Positions 9,266 through 20,453 of a stretch of 64,000 bases of DNA are shown here, piece by piece (the stretch's first letter is position 1; every line of letters begins with the position of its first letter). Position numbers and translations under genes: made by a program. The notes beneath the pieces are model-generated. The model was not told the DNA's origin, did no database searches, and was given only the letters and a program-made list of their open reading frames with translations. Source of the stretch: Ashinkailepas kermadecensis (Eukaryota > Arthropoda > Thecostraca > Neolepadidae); the NCBI GenBank assembly GCA_034440615.1, contig JAOTOM010004307.1:1-64000 (forward strand), in the 5' to 3' direction.

Positions 9266-9837
9266 TACAACCTTTCAAAATATTCAGCCATGGACCTTAG
9301 GTAAAGATTGCAAAATTTTACGTCAGACAATTCCTCCTTCGGACTGCTCCTCAGCCTGAAATCGGACATCCTCCAGCCAAAACCCTTAGTTCGAGAGCTG
9401 CATATGCAGGTGAAAATTGGTACATTTACGGCGCCCCCTTTGACCAATGCTTCAAGCCAAGCAAAAGCTCAAACAGACTAAATACCACTGATTCAGATTT
9501 TCTCGTGATTCAGAGTAAATAACTGGGCAACGCAATGGAGAATTGCATGCTTCACTTGATCCAAAACACATAAGTTGCTCCCAAAAACACACACAACGCG
9601 CCAGAAACGTAGTACTCCACGCCATGCGTTTAAATGTTCCCTGAAACAAAGAAATGAAGGCAGATATGCTTTTAATTAATTCCTTACCGTCACAGAGTTC
9701 CATGCAGCCGAATCACGGTTCCCTAGCTTCTCCAAAAAGCGGAAATTGGCCGAAACTAAACTACGCTTTACTCTCCAACGCGGGAATGTGCTGCTGTAAT
9801 CAAACAATATCCTATCCAGGATTAGCTTCGGCCTCCA
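9266..9837. other. no recognised gene
   Basis: Several short ORFs on both strands, none with a domain. No tandem repeat is visible. Confidence 0.3.
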
Positions 9838-9915
9838 ACCGCTAGGTGGCAATAGCCCGTCCTTGGTCGCCGATTCCGGGGAGTTTCCTATCCGTTTACT
9901 ATTATCCGTGGTATT
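9838..9915 (+). repeat. dispersed repeat, copy B
   Basis: Begins CCGCTAGGTGGCAATAGC and contains GAGTTTCCTATCCGTTTACT followed by ATTATCCGTGG. The last part is identical to the inverted copy at 6777-6860. Confidence 0.6.
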
Positions 9916-10059
9916 ACCTCACTTAGCGTAAATGTACATACACTCGATCTGACGTCGTAAAGCACAATCTCATTAATGCCGACGTACATGACAGCCATGG
10001 TCCGACACAGCTCTAAGCACGCTTTCATTCTCGCTCCCACTTCTATCCCTGTCTTTTTA

Positions 10060-10255
10060 AATCTTCCTCTCCCTCTCCCTGTCTCTATCATTATCTGTAG
10101 TTCTCTCTTTCACTCTGTCTCTCTTCCTCTCCCTCCCTCTCGCTCTCTCAATCGCCCCCTTTCCCTCGCTCTGTCTCTCTGTCCCCTCTCCCTCTTCTTC
10201 TCTCGCTCTCTCTCTCACTCTCTCTCTCGCTCTCTCCCTCTCCCTTTCTCTTTGT
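10060..10255. repeat. degenerate (CT)n pyrimidine tract
   Basis: Almost pure pyrimidine on the plus strand, mostly CTCTC and CCCT motifs. ORFs here are low-complexity artefacts. Confidence 0.9.
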
Positions 10256-10992
10256 TTTATCTCTGTGCTACAGAGCCTATCCCATTGCGAGACTCACATT
10301 CAGTCGCAACGCCATCTGCCTGGCAATTGTGAAAATATGTCTAAAAAGTGTCGCAAAGTGAATTGAGATCGAATTCGAACAGAAACCTTCCGACAGCATC
10401 CGTCATCAATCATGATTGTTGCTTGCCAATGCCGAAATCTACGGACTCTGCTCACTGCTGTCATTGATGACTTCCTTAGCTACTGACTACTTACACTTGA
10501 CTACTTTTTTTCCATTTTTCCCCCCTAATGTCGACCCCTGTTTCGTATGCAGCAGCCTATCCTATTTGGCTACACGCACTATTACAGGCTCAATTGATAT
10601 TGGGCTTTCCCATCGCCAGCTATTCAAAAGTTACGACAGCCAGCTTAGGAATGCCTCAGGATGCCAATACATATGTCATTTGTCTGCTGTTCACTATAAC
10701 TGGTTGCATCCTTTTTTTTTCTTTTTGTTTGCAGATAGGCCATCACCAGTTATTAGTAGAAGTAGCCCCAGGAGCACCTCAGCTAGGTAGCAAGCTAGTA
10801 ACACCAAGGAACTCCTGGGGCCACAAAGTGGAATGTGTTATGAGGGGGAAAATGGAGAAGTTTGATCATGTACATACACATGCACAAGCACACCAACCTG
10901 CATATGCACTCACATAAAACATGTACACCTACACATACTTCACATACATAGACACATATGCACTCACATATCTATACAAATATACATACATA
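10256..10992. other. unassigned; one splice-acceptor-like site
   Basis: A very strong acceptor context (long T-run then TTTGCAG ending at 10734) is followed by a short open segment to a GTAGCAAG donor-like site near 10786. The peptide is either IGHHQLLVEVAP... or a serine-rich RPSPVISRSSPRS..., depending on phase. No family is recognised. The right end is ACATA-type simple sequence. Confidence 0.25.
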
Positions 10993-11766
10993 CAGTAGCA
11001 GTAGCGCAACCAGGGGGGGGCCAAGGGGCCATGGCCCCCCGAATTTTTGGGGGCCCGCTCCGAGCCAGGGGCCCGCGAAGCGGGCCCCTGGCTCGGGTGG
11101 GCCACCCTCCTCAGAGCCCTGGCTAGGGGCCCGCGAAGCGGATCTGTGGCTCGAATCAGGGGCCCTTTGAGCCAACCGAAAATCTGGGGGCCCGTTTTAA
11201 CCAGGGCCCGCCTCGAACCGGGGCCCCTGATAAAGGAAAAGTGCTTTTATTCCTGCGAAGTTTTACAAACATAGGGGCCCGCTCAAAAGAAAGTGCATGT
11301 TTTCCGCAGACTTTTTAAAACATGAGGGGGCCCGCTTGCGAGGGGGCCCGCTCTCCAACCCTGGCCCCCCGAACTGAAATCCTGGTTGCGCTACTGTACA
11401 GTAGCGCAACCAGGGGGGCAAGGGGCCATGGCCCCCCGAAATTTTGGGGACCGCTCGAGCCAGGGGCCCGCGAAGCGGGACCCTGGCTCGGAATGGGCCA
11501 CCCTACTCAGAGCCCTGGCTAGGGGCCCGCGAAGCGGATCTGTGGCTCGAATCAGGGGCCCATATATCATATTATTTATCTAGGAGGAAGGGGCACGTAA
11601 AGGAAAAGTGCTTTTATTTCTGCGAAGTTTTACAAACATAGGGGCCCGCTCAAAAGTAAGTGCATGTTTTCGGCAGACTTTTTAAAAACATGAGGGGGCC
11701 CGCTTGCGAGGGGGCCCGCTCTGCAACCATGGCCCTCCCCGAACTGAAATCCTGGTTGCGCCACTG
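10993..11766. mobile_element. dimeric hAT-type MITE
   Basis: Two head-to-tail copies (10999-11396 and 11399-11766) each begin CAGTAGCGCAACCAGG and end CCTGGTTGCG(C)(T/C)(A)CTG, the inverted repeat of the start. The pair is flanked by CATACATA at 10985-10992 and 11767-11774, an 8-bp direct repeat as expected for hAT insertions. The flank is simple-sequence-like, so the duplication could be coincidental. The interior is extremely GC-rich with GGGGCCCGC blocks and no transposase. Internal copies of GAAAAGTGCTTTTATT(T/C)CTG show the two units share a body. Confidence 0.75.
11060..11096. repeat. perfect 17-bp hairpin with GAA loop
   Basis: The arms CCGAGCCAGGGGCCCGC and GCGGGCCCCTGGCTCGG are separated by GAA, so the tip reads GCGAAGC. 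The second MITE unit carries the same hairpin with one mismatch (about 11455-11491). Confidence 0.9.
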
Positions 11767-11774
11767 CATACATA

Positions 11775-13370
11775 CACATATTACTAACATGCACATACAT
11801 AAACATAGACACACATGCACACATTTTGTAGTGTGCAAATGATCATGGTTAATTTTTGCTCACCAGTTAATTTGTGATATATGAGTTAATGAAATCAACT
11901 CTGATAACTTTTTTGATATCTTCTTTCTTAATAGGCACATGATTACAGGAAGGACATTTTGTACCAATGATACTATTCCAAGTTCTTGGTGCTATAAATG
12001 GTATGGAATGAAGTCTATAGGATTTCGATGAAAAGGGTGAAATGATCAACATGCCTTAAATGAATGAAAAAAGGTGAATGAATGAGGTGAATGAAAAAAG
12101 GTGAAGAAATGATCAACATGCCTTAAATTACTTGGTGATGAGTATTGGAACATATTCATTATAGTGATTGGTAATGTTTGATTAAAAAATCTGTGAAAAA
12201 TCTGCTTGCAAAAATCTACTGACAAAACTATATTTGCCACACTATGCCTACTTACACTTTTCATCCGCATGCTTTCATTCCATTAGGCTTAAAACACGGC
12301 TGTTTATTTCCTTCGTGGTAAGGCTATTTCCTTCATGGTAAGTCTATGAAGTAAAATGTTGGTAGAAGCGGCAGATTATCGTTGATAACAAATTATGGTG
12401 CAATTAACACGTGGCGCGTACATTTACAAGTGCGAACCACTCAAAAACCAACAACTTCTGGGATATGAGTCACTCTAAGTTCTCTTTTATGTTTGGCACC
12501 AGTCGTCACACAAGGAACAACTCCACGGCACGCGAAATATGATTTGTTGGTGGTACACCGGTAAAGGGTACACGTGCTGCAACATCTCCGATGCTTCAGA
12601 GCGGAGAGGGGAGCGACACTCACTTCATTCGCTCCGTCCCTTCACGCGCTCCGAAACAAGTCCGTAGTTGGATTAAGTGGGCTGACATCCAACAGCCACC
12701 GCGGGCACATGGAGACAGGAGCAGCTGTTCGCGTTTTTCTGGTCCAGTTGCCGGCGACCGTAGGGCACTGCTAAGCACAAATCCATCTTCTACACTGCGT
12801 ATGTGCTGTTCTAAAATAGGACACGTTATTTGGTGATGAGGTTCGCATTGACACGAGTGACGAATTGATGGCTAATTTCACCCGCCAGTATTTGTGTACG
12901 AGAGCTCCTGAATTCCTGAAGGTACCGCCCTGAAATGCTGCATTCCTCCCTATGGTCAATGGGTGGAGTTCGTACAAAAAATGAATTCGATTATGCTATA
13001 ATCAAGGAGCTAGGGCAGGTAGAAATCAGGCCAAGACCTCGTCTCAATGCGGATGTTGGATGTGCATTTGAAAATGTATCGTGAACAAGCCGTTGAATAC
13101 ATAGTCAGAACTTAATATGAGTGGACAAAAATGATAAAAAGACCCAACCACAAAAAGGTGAGTCCATATTAGATTACCTGATTAGATTATTAGATTACCT
13201 GACATAGATTATTAGACTAGATTACCTGGTAAACCTGAGATTTCGGCCGTTAACAAATTTCTTCCTGCCTTTGTTTCTGATGCATTTGAAATATCGAAAC
13301 GAAGTTGAAAGGCAAGGTATACATACAAGTATTCCAAGATTCGGGTGATATCAGATTAGGTAGCGGTGTT
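11775..13370. other. no recognised gene
   Basis: Holds a short direct duplication (GAAATGATCAACATGCCTTAAAT at about 12036 and 12109) and small AGATTA(TT) repeats at 13165-13245. A minus ORF at 11867-12052 has a sequence (SYRLHSIPFIAPRTWN) faintly like LINE C-terminal tails, but too weak to call. Confidence 0.3.
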
Positions 13371-13956
13371 ATGACCTAGAACCTGTCGAGAGTACACGCA
13401 TCATGGGCGCATATGCCTAGAACCTGCCGAGAGTAAACGCATCATGGACGCATATGACCTAGAACCTGCCGAGAGGACACGCGACATGGGCGAATATGAC
13501 CTAGAACCTGCCGAGAGGACACGCGACATGGGCGAATATGACCTAGAACCTGCCGAGAGGACACGCGACATGGGCGAATATGACCTAGAACCTGCCGAGA
13601 GGACACGCGGCATGGGCGAATATGACCTAGAACCTGCCGAGAGGACACGCGACATGGGCGAATATGACCTAGAACCTGCCGAGAGTAAACGCATCATGGA
13701 CGCATATGACCTAGAACCTGCCGAAAGGACACGCGACATGGGCGAATATGACCTAGAACCTGCCGAGAGGACACGCGACATGGACGAATAAGACTTAGAA
13801 CCTGCCGAGAGGACACGCGACATGGACGAATAAGACTTAGAACCTGCCGAGAGGACACGCGACATGGACGAATAAGACTTAGAACCTGCCGAGAGGACAC
13901 GCGACATGGGCGAATATGACCTAGAACCTGCCGAGAGGAAACGCGACATGGCCGCC
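13371..13956. repeat. 42-bp minisatellite, about 14 copies
   Basis: Each unit reads like GACCTAGAACCTGCCGAGAG plus ACACGCGACATGGGCGAATAT. Because 42 is a multiple of three, the plus strand encodes a 14-residue repeat YDLEPAERTRDMGE and the minus strand another 14-residue repeat (SAGSRSYSPMSRVL). Both strands stay open for long stretches. Variation among units is not clearly biased to silent sites, and no start region or splice context supports translation, so a non-coding minisatellite is preferred. Confidence 0.9.
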
Positions 13957-14337
13957 CTGGAGGCTAAAACATCAACTATGGACGAAGTAGAAATTGACTA
14001 GGACTTGCCGGGATAATCTTGCGTGCCGGTTTCGTTCCATATGGGATAAATGTTGCGATGTTTGTTTTCATTAGTTATATTTTTTTTTGGAAAAAAACCA
14101 AAAAAGAAAATTTTTAAAAATTTAAAAAAGAAAAAAGGGGGGTTTTGCGGAAAACAAACATTATAAAAACACCAAAAGCACAATCCACTCTAAAATCATA
14201 AATTTCAGCAGTACATCGCCCACAATTCCCCTCACTGGAGTATTAAGTGCTATCAGGTTCCATATTGCCAGAGCCTGCTGATTACTCCGCCGTGCCAGTT
14301 TTGGCCAGACTGACTGCTGGTTATTGCAGTTTATTTT

Positions 14338-14489
14338 TCATTTTCGTGGGGTGACACCCGTCGCTCTTTTCGCATTTAGTTTCCCAGTGGGGTGACACCC
14401 GTCGCCCCACCTGTTTTTTTCGTCGCCGTATTTCCGTTCCCTTTGTTCTGCGTGTTTATTTAGATTTCGTTCGGTAGGGTTTTTTCCCC
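14338..14489 (+). promoter_or_regulatory. 5' region of the LINE with duplicated motif
   Basis: GGGGTGACACCCGTCGC occurs twice, 42 bp apart (about 14348 and 14390), just before ORF1. In Jockey-type LINEs the promoter is internal and lies at the 5' end; that role is inferred here. Confidence 0.4.
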
Positions 14490-16055
14490 GTGATGGGGAA
14501 AAAGAGGAAAAAGGATAATGACCCCAGCTCGCCACAGGACTCTGAATCAGAATTTCCTCCTCTGACCACACCCGACGACCATCGCACGAACACGGACTTG
14601 GCCTCTGATGTTCCCTCACTGAATACGACCGTTGATGAACCACGCCGGATGATTCCACTCGATGACGCCATGGAAGCCCTTTGCGCCTCGCCGACCCCTG
14701 CTCATTCCAAGATCACGAACCCGTCTCGCAATCCAGATCATACTATTACGCTCCACGCCGCTGACCCACGCCCGAACCAGACCACGCCCTCCCAACCTAA
14801 ACCCATCGAACCCTACCTCGACAGTGCTGGCTCCTTCATAGTAGTCAAGCCTGTCGAGGAATCCGTTTCCTTCCGCCGTATTAACGTTTTCTGGCCGACC
14901 AAGCAACTCCTCTCCATCTGCTCCTTAACCAATCCTGACATCGAAGCCCCTGCCAACGGAACCCTTGTCATCAAAACCCAAACCCGAGCCCAGACCAAAG
15001 CCCTCCTTCGTACCACCACATTTTGTGGTAAATCCGTCACCATTTCACTCCACTCCAACCGCAACTCCACCAAGGGCACCATCTTCGCGCCGGAGCTCCG
15101 CTTCATGTCCGAAGCGGATATCCAGACGGAGCTCAGGCCGGAGGGGGTGACCCACGTCCACCGCATTACCTCATTTAAAGACGGCCAGAAACGCGATACA
15201 AGCCTCCTTGTCCTTACCTTCAACTCTACAACTCTTCCCAAGACCCTCCTCGCCGGCTACATCCGATACCAAGTCCGCGTATTTATTCCAAATCCTCTCC
15301 GCTGTTTTAATTGCCAGCGCTTCGGCCATGGCAGTAAAACTTGTCGCCAATCAGCCCGCTGCCCCAAGTGCGGAGAACCACCCCATCCTGATTCCACCTG
15401 CTCCAAGCCTGCCCACTGCCTCAGCTGTAACACATCCGATCACCTCACCACTTCCAATCAATGTCCAGTTTGGCGCAAGGAGAAGGAAGTGTGCGCCGTC
15501 AAGGCCACGACCGGGGTGTCCTACCCCCAGGCCCGGAGATCTGTGGAGGCCACCTCCCCATCCACCAAGACGTACGCACAGGCGACCAGCATTGCTCCAC
15601 CCACCCCTCGCGTCAACACCACTTCTACTTCCATGCAAACCGACATTATTACCGGCTTAACCCCAATAAAAAAACTCACACCACTTACCACACCGACACA
15701 TCACACCTTGGCTGCCAACACACAGACCACTCCGGCTTCCAACAAGCAGACCACTACAGGCAGAAGGGACAGGCCTCGCAGTCATTCGGCTGCGGGAGCA
15801 AATTATCGCTCCCCGTCAGCGGGCCGCCGATCGAGCCCGGCGCGTCCAGCGCCGGCCGGCGCCCACGTGACACGACCAACTCCAAGCCGGCGGGCATCCC
15901 CCGCGGCAGTAACCGGCCGCCGTGACCTCGCCAAGGTCACCGGTCGGCCGGACGGCTCTGGCGGGTCCACCGCCGCCGTCCGCACCCAACCCACGTGTCC
16001 GCCGGAGCTACACTCCTGGCTCCGGCATGCACCAAAAGGTGCTGACAAACATTAA
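14490..16055 (+). CDS. LINE ORF1: CCHC nucleic-acid-binding protein (Jockey-like)
   Basis: An intact 521-codon ORF. The N-terminal 110 residues are polar and proline/serine-rich, starting with a basic MGKKRKK. The middle (about 115-265) is a globular segment typical of Jockey/X-element ORF1 proteins. Three zinc knuckles follow: C272-C275-H280-C285, C291-C294-H299-C304 and C310-C313-H318-C325 (the last with CX6 spacing at its end). The C-terminal 190 residues are low-complexity Thr/Pro/Ser/Arg and unusually GC-rich. In this family the protein binds element RNA and forms RNPs for target-primed reverse transcription. It ends 15 bp before ORF2. It is intact while ORF2 is broken, which hints at recent activity or uneven decay. 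Confidence 0.9.
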   Translation: MMGKKRKKDNDPSSPQDSESEFPPLTTPDDHRTNTDLASDVPSLNTTVDEPRRMIPLDDAMEALCASPTPAHSKITNPSRNPDHTITLHAADPRPNQTTPSQPKPIEPYLDSAGSFIVVKPVEESVSFRRINVFWPTKQLLSICSLTNPDIEAPANGTLVIKTQTRAQTKALLRTTTFCGKSVTISLHSNRNSTKGTIFAPELRFMSEADIQTELRPEGVTHVHRITSFKDGQKRDTSLLVLTFNSTTLPKTLLAGYIRYQVRVFIPNPLRCFNCQRFGHGSKTCRQSARCPKCGEPPHPDSTCSKPAHCLSCNTSDHLTTSNQCPVWRKEKEVCAVKATTGVSYPQARRSVEATSPSTKTYAQATSIAPPTPRVNTTSTSMQTDIITGLTPIKKLTPLTTPTHHTLAANTQTTPASNKQTTTGRRDRPRSHSAAGANYRSPSAGRRSSPARPAPAGAHVTRPTPSRRASPAAVTGRRDLAKVTGRPDGSGGSTAAVRTQPTCPPELHSWLRHAPKGADKH

Positions 16056-16069
16056 TACTTTTTCTCCCA

Positions 16070-17813
16070 ATGTCTACACTTTTACAATGGAATTGCCATA
16101 GTTTATTATCCAAATGGGCCGAAATGAAAGTTTTTTTTCAGTATTCTCACACCTATTCTCATAGCACTCCAAGAAACATGGTTTTTACCTAATGATACAT
16201 ACAACTTTAACCTTTTCAATTATTCACTGTATCGTCACGACGAGGTCCGTGGATCACATCGAAGTGGCGGTACAGCACTTTACATAAACAATGATTTCAC
16301 ACATACACAAATTACACTTAATACACAATTACAAGCCGTAGCTTGTACATTACGTTTACATGGTAGAAATATAGATGTGTGTTCCATTTATATTCCACCA
16401 CACACCGACAACACAAATATTTTGACACATTTAGAAAACCTTATAGCACATTTCAAGAACCCTTTCATATTACTCGGAGACTTTAATGCACATAGTCCAG
16501 CCTGGGATCAAGCACGTACACAAGGAGACACTCGCGGCCACATCATTGAACAAATTTTAGACCGGCATAATTTAGTAATACTTAACACCGGAGAACCAAC
16601 CTTTTTTCACCTTGGACATAATACAGCAACAGCCATTGATTTATCTATTTGTTCCCCCACCCTGGCAAACGACTTTGATTGGACCATAGAAACCGACATC
16701 CACGACAGCGACCACTACCCCATCAAATTAACACCCACTTTTTCAACGGCGACTGACACCACACCCAGTTTTATTCCCCGCTGGAAAATTTCAAAAGCCG
16801 ATTGGACAACATTTCAGGAACTTTCTTATATGCAATACAACCCCAACATTTCTCCCGTCGAAAACATCAACTCAATTACAAATACACTTTTCGAGGCAGC
16901 TTCCACGACTATTCCACTTACAAAACCATTCACAAAAAGGAAACCAGTACCTTGGTGGTGTCAAGAAATTTCAAAAGCCATTGCGATAAGAAAAAGAGCA
17001 TTTATAAATTATTTACGACATCCCGATCAAGAAAATTTATACATCCGTAACCGCGAACGTGCGAGGACCCGCCGCATCATTCGCGATGCCAAGCGCCGTT
17101 CATGGGCCATATATTTACAGCAGCTGACTTTTCAAACACCTTTGAGTAAAATATGGCAATTAATCCGACGTTTGTCCGGACGCTCCCCATTTAAATCTCT
17201 ACCGGCCCTCAAAATCCACAATCTCACCATTACAGACCCACAAACCATAGTAAATACCATAGCTGATACCATAGCCCATAATAGCTCCGATGTGAACTAC
17301 CGACCTAATTTCCTACCAAATGCGCAACACACTTTTCACACCAATCTCGAACTCTTCCAATCCGACAATACCGAGGAAATGTTACATTCCACCTGCTATG
17401 CTTCGTTTCAACTTTTCGAACTGCAGAATGCCATTTCCTCCGCCGGTAACACTTCAGTAGGGCCTGACAAATTACATTATTCCTTCTTTCGACATTTATC
17501 TGACCACACCAAACAATGCATCTTAGACACATTTAATTCATTATGGGCAAATCACATCTTTCCTGAAACATGGAAAAAAGCTATCATCATTCCCATTCCA
17601 AAACCCGGCAAAGATCACAGTAACCCCAATAATTTTCGGCCAATTGCTCTTACCAGTTGCTTGGGGAAACTTCTTGAAAGAATGATTAGTAAAAGACTGA
17701 CCTGGCACCTGGACACAAATTCTCTTTTATCTCCATTCCAATGTGGTTTTCGTCACGGACGCAGCCCAGTCGACCATCTCATTAGATTAGAGACAGACAT
17801 CCGACTTAGTTAA
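16070..17813 (+). pseudogene. LINE ORF2, part 1: APE endonuclease and RT N-terminus (frameshifted)
   Basis: The ORF begins MSTLLQWNCHSLLSKW at 16070, a typical APE-endonuclease start, and shifts frame near 16130. Past the shift it continues with ALQETWF, a VCSIYIPP block, LLGDFNAHSPAWD and HDSDHYPI, which hold the expected E, D/N and D/H active-site positions. From 16377 to 17813 the frame is open for 478 codons. It carries the early RT motifs: GPDKLHYSFF, WKKAIIIPIPKPGKD, NFRPIALTSCLGKLLERM and QCGFRHGRSPVDHL. A stop and frameshift at 17813 cut it before the catalytic block. Confidence 0.88.
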
Positions 17814-17833
17814 AAAAAATACACGAACACACT

Positions 17834-18515
17834 ATGGCAGTATTTTTGGACATTAGCAAAGCTTATGATATGGTCTACAAACCCGCATTACTTTTCAAAA
17901 TTCATCAACTCGGTTTCAAAGGACACTTAGCTCATTATTTAATAGGTTTTCTATCTGGTAGTCGCTCTTTCCACCTCAGATGTCGATCATCAACCTCCAC
18001 TCAGCATGTTATGAACAACGGACTGCCACAGGGGAGCTGCATATCACCAGTTTTATTTAACATCATCATTAATGACCTTTTCGCTGACATGCCTGCAAAT
18101 GTATCATTTTCTCTTTTCGCGGACGATAGTGCAATTTGGTGCTCGGACAAAAACTACGAAAATTGTTTGATTCGGCTTCAAAACGCCCTTGACAAAGTAC
18201 ATCTTCCATCAACCGTCCATCTTGAAACCGTCCATCAAGTACGGTTTCAATTTTTCGGCCCCCAAATCTGCAACCATGATTTTTAGCAAATGCACTCCCT
18301 GCCCAAACCCAGATACACAGCTTCACCTTGGACAAAATGACATACCTTTTGTACATTCATTTAAATTTCTTGGTGTAATCTTTGATCGTAGGCTTTCCAT
18401 GCATCAACACATGAAACACATCCAGAACAAATGTTTTCGCCGACTAAATTGTATTTCGCTGCATTACTTCCACCCCCTTAGGAGCCGATCGTCACACTCT
18501 TTTACAACTATATAA
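17834..18515 (+). pseudogene. LINE ORF2, part 2: RT catalytic palm
   Basis: The sequence resumes in another frame with AVFLDISKAYDMV, then NGLPQGSCISPVLFN and the catalytic FADD at 18116-18127 (SLFADDSAIW). After a further frameshift near 18190 it continues with SKCTPCP, FKFLGVIFDRRLSMHQH and QNKC, the RT thumb region. All catalytic aspartates are present; only the reading frame is damaged. Confidence 0.9.
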
Positions 18516-19870
18516 ATCCTTAGTACTCCCCATCATTGAATATGGCTCAGTAGTTTATGCTGGTGCCAGCCCATCCTCCTTACACATTTTAGACACCATT
18601 CAAAATAAATTTATCCGTATCGCACTTGGTGCAATGACCACTTCACCCATCATCTCTTTAGAAGCCGAATCGGGAATTCCTCCTTTAGCTCTCCGCCGAA
18701 TGCAACAAACACTTAGATACGCCTCCAAAATTCAGTTTCATGCAAACCACCCGACACACACGTCATTGCAAATTCTCCCAAATTTACATCATCATTATTT
18801 AGGTTCAGCCGAAAAGCGAACTGGACTCACTATGGCTTCTCGGGTCAAAACATTTTCTGAACAACTTCACTTCACTATTCCACCTATTACTTCTCTTTCT
18901 CCACCAACTACACCACCGTGGCAGATAGCCGAAAGACACATTCTATATCTCACCACCACTCCAAAATCACATCTTTGTCCAGAATATACCAAACAAAAAT
19001 TTCACCAATTTCGGGCTCGTTATCACCATGTTCCTTTTGTTTTTACTGACGGTTCTAAAAACGCTAACCTTACAGGAAATGCAATAGTTTCGGGAGCGTA
19101 TAAAAACAACATCGATTACCAGACGGAACATCAATTTTTATCGCTGAATTACACGCCATCCTCATTGCCCTTCGTTATATTCGTAATCGTTTCCTTTGTC
19201 ACCCCATGCGCAGCGTCGTTGTTTGTTCTGACTCAAAATCTGTTCTTCAATCACTTTCTTCACTTTCCTTTTCACACCATTGCCATATTTCCATCTATGA
19301 CAATGGAACTTCAAACACTTTACATGATGGGCGTGAGGGTCCGTTTCCTGTGGGTGCCCAGCCACTGCGGCATCCCAGGAAACGAAAAAGCTGACAAATT
19401 AGCAAAAGAATCATTACAACTTCCAAACATTAAAGAAATTCCACCACATTTTGACGCCATTAAATCATCAATACAACAGAGAATTCGACATTTTTGGACA
19501 CAAAACTCAAACCATACACAATTACGACTTATCAAACCTACTGTTGAACCATGGGCATCATCTTTTAAAAAACCGACACGAAGAAAAAGTCCTATCACGT
19601 TTACGCATCGGCCATACTTTTCTTACCCATCGATTTATCTACACGACTTCACCTCGACCTTCATGCCCATCATGCAACACTCATATAACAGTTCCACATA
19701 TGTTACTACACTGCACACAATATCATGACCATAGAAAACCACTGATCGATTACTGCCACGAACACAGCATCCCTTTCACTTTGCCCTCACTGTTGGGGGA
19801 TGATCACCCTTTTCTTATCAAGTTACTTTTAATTTTTCTGCGAGAAACCAACTTGTTCCAGGCCTTATAA
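18516..19870 (+). pseudogene. LINE ORF2, part 3: RNase H and zinc-binding tail
   Basis: From 18634 the frame reads GIPPLALRR and on to PFVFTDGSK, the first RNase H aspartate. A frameshift near 19130 interrupts the ELHAILIAL helix. VVCSDSKSVLQSL appears in a second frame, and LWVPSHCGIPGNEKADKLAKE, the RNase H C-terminus, in the first. After another shift, 19451-19870 encode RLRIGHTFLTH, then SCPSCNTHITVPHMLLHC, the C-terminal zinc-binding motif of this LINE group. At least four frameshifts cut ORF2 overall, so it is inactive unless these are sequencing errors. Confidence 0.88.
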
Positions 19871-20435
19871 ACTGACTTTTACGATTTAGTACTTTGTTCC
19901 TTTTCACCAGCGGCACGAAATGGTCTGGGGAGGCCGAAGTGCCTAATTTAACAAATCGAAATCACCGCCGCCCACCATCCGAGCACTTTCGAACCCGGCC
20001 CGCTTGATTCCGAGTTGGCAGCTCTAGCTGGAAGGAACCGCCGGGCGCCGAACACCCCGCAGCCGGCACCGCGCAGGTCAAGCGTCCAGCAGCAGCCGCC
20101 GAACCGAGGTCACGCCCGAGTCGCCAACAACAATCGCACCGCTGTCTGTCTAGCGGTGCGACGCTGACCCGGCGCGACCTGGGCACGCCTGAGGCAGCAG
20201 TCCCACGCGAGGCGGCCGGAGGCGATCCGTTCTATCTCCGGTGACCGGAGGTGCAGGGGATGGGGAGGGGGCAGAGGGCTCTTCCGGCGGATCCCGAGCG
20301 GCGGCGCACTGCGCCGCAGGTCAGGTATGTGCCCGCGGGTGATGACCCGTCGCCGAGGTGGCGCGTGGCCGTCTGCAGCACGGTGGCGCGACCGTGGGCA
20401 CGGCGCTCTGCTCCAGTTCGTGTTGGGCACCAATC
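19871..20435 (+). other. probable LINE 3' region, GC-rich
   Basis: Non-coding sequence follows the LINE stop, then turns sharply GC- and CpG-rich from about 19960. The exact element end is not visible, because no poly(A) or clear target duplication marks it. Confidence 0.4.
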
Positions 20436-20453
20436 AAGCCTGACGACGGGATC

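Noticed and set aside
10735..10786. 52-nt exon after a very strong acceptor
   Set aside because: The donor is weak and two phases are open with no recognisable peptide, so it is noted only in the region entry.
11867..12270. LINE C-terminal tail on the minus strand
   Set aside because: Only about 15 residues look similar, and no adjoining RT block was found.
13371..13956. CRISPR-like array
   Set aside because: Units are contiguous with no unique spacers, and the genome is eukaryotic.
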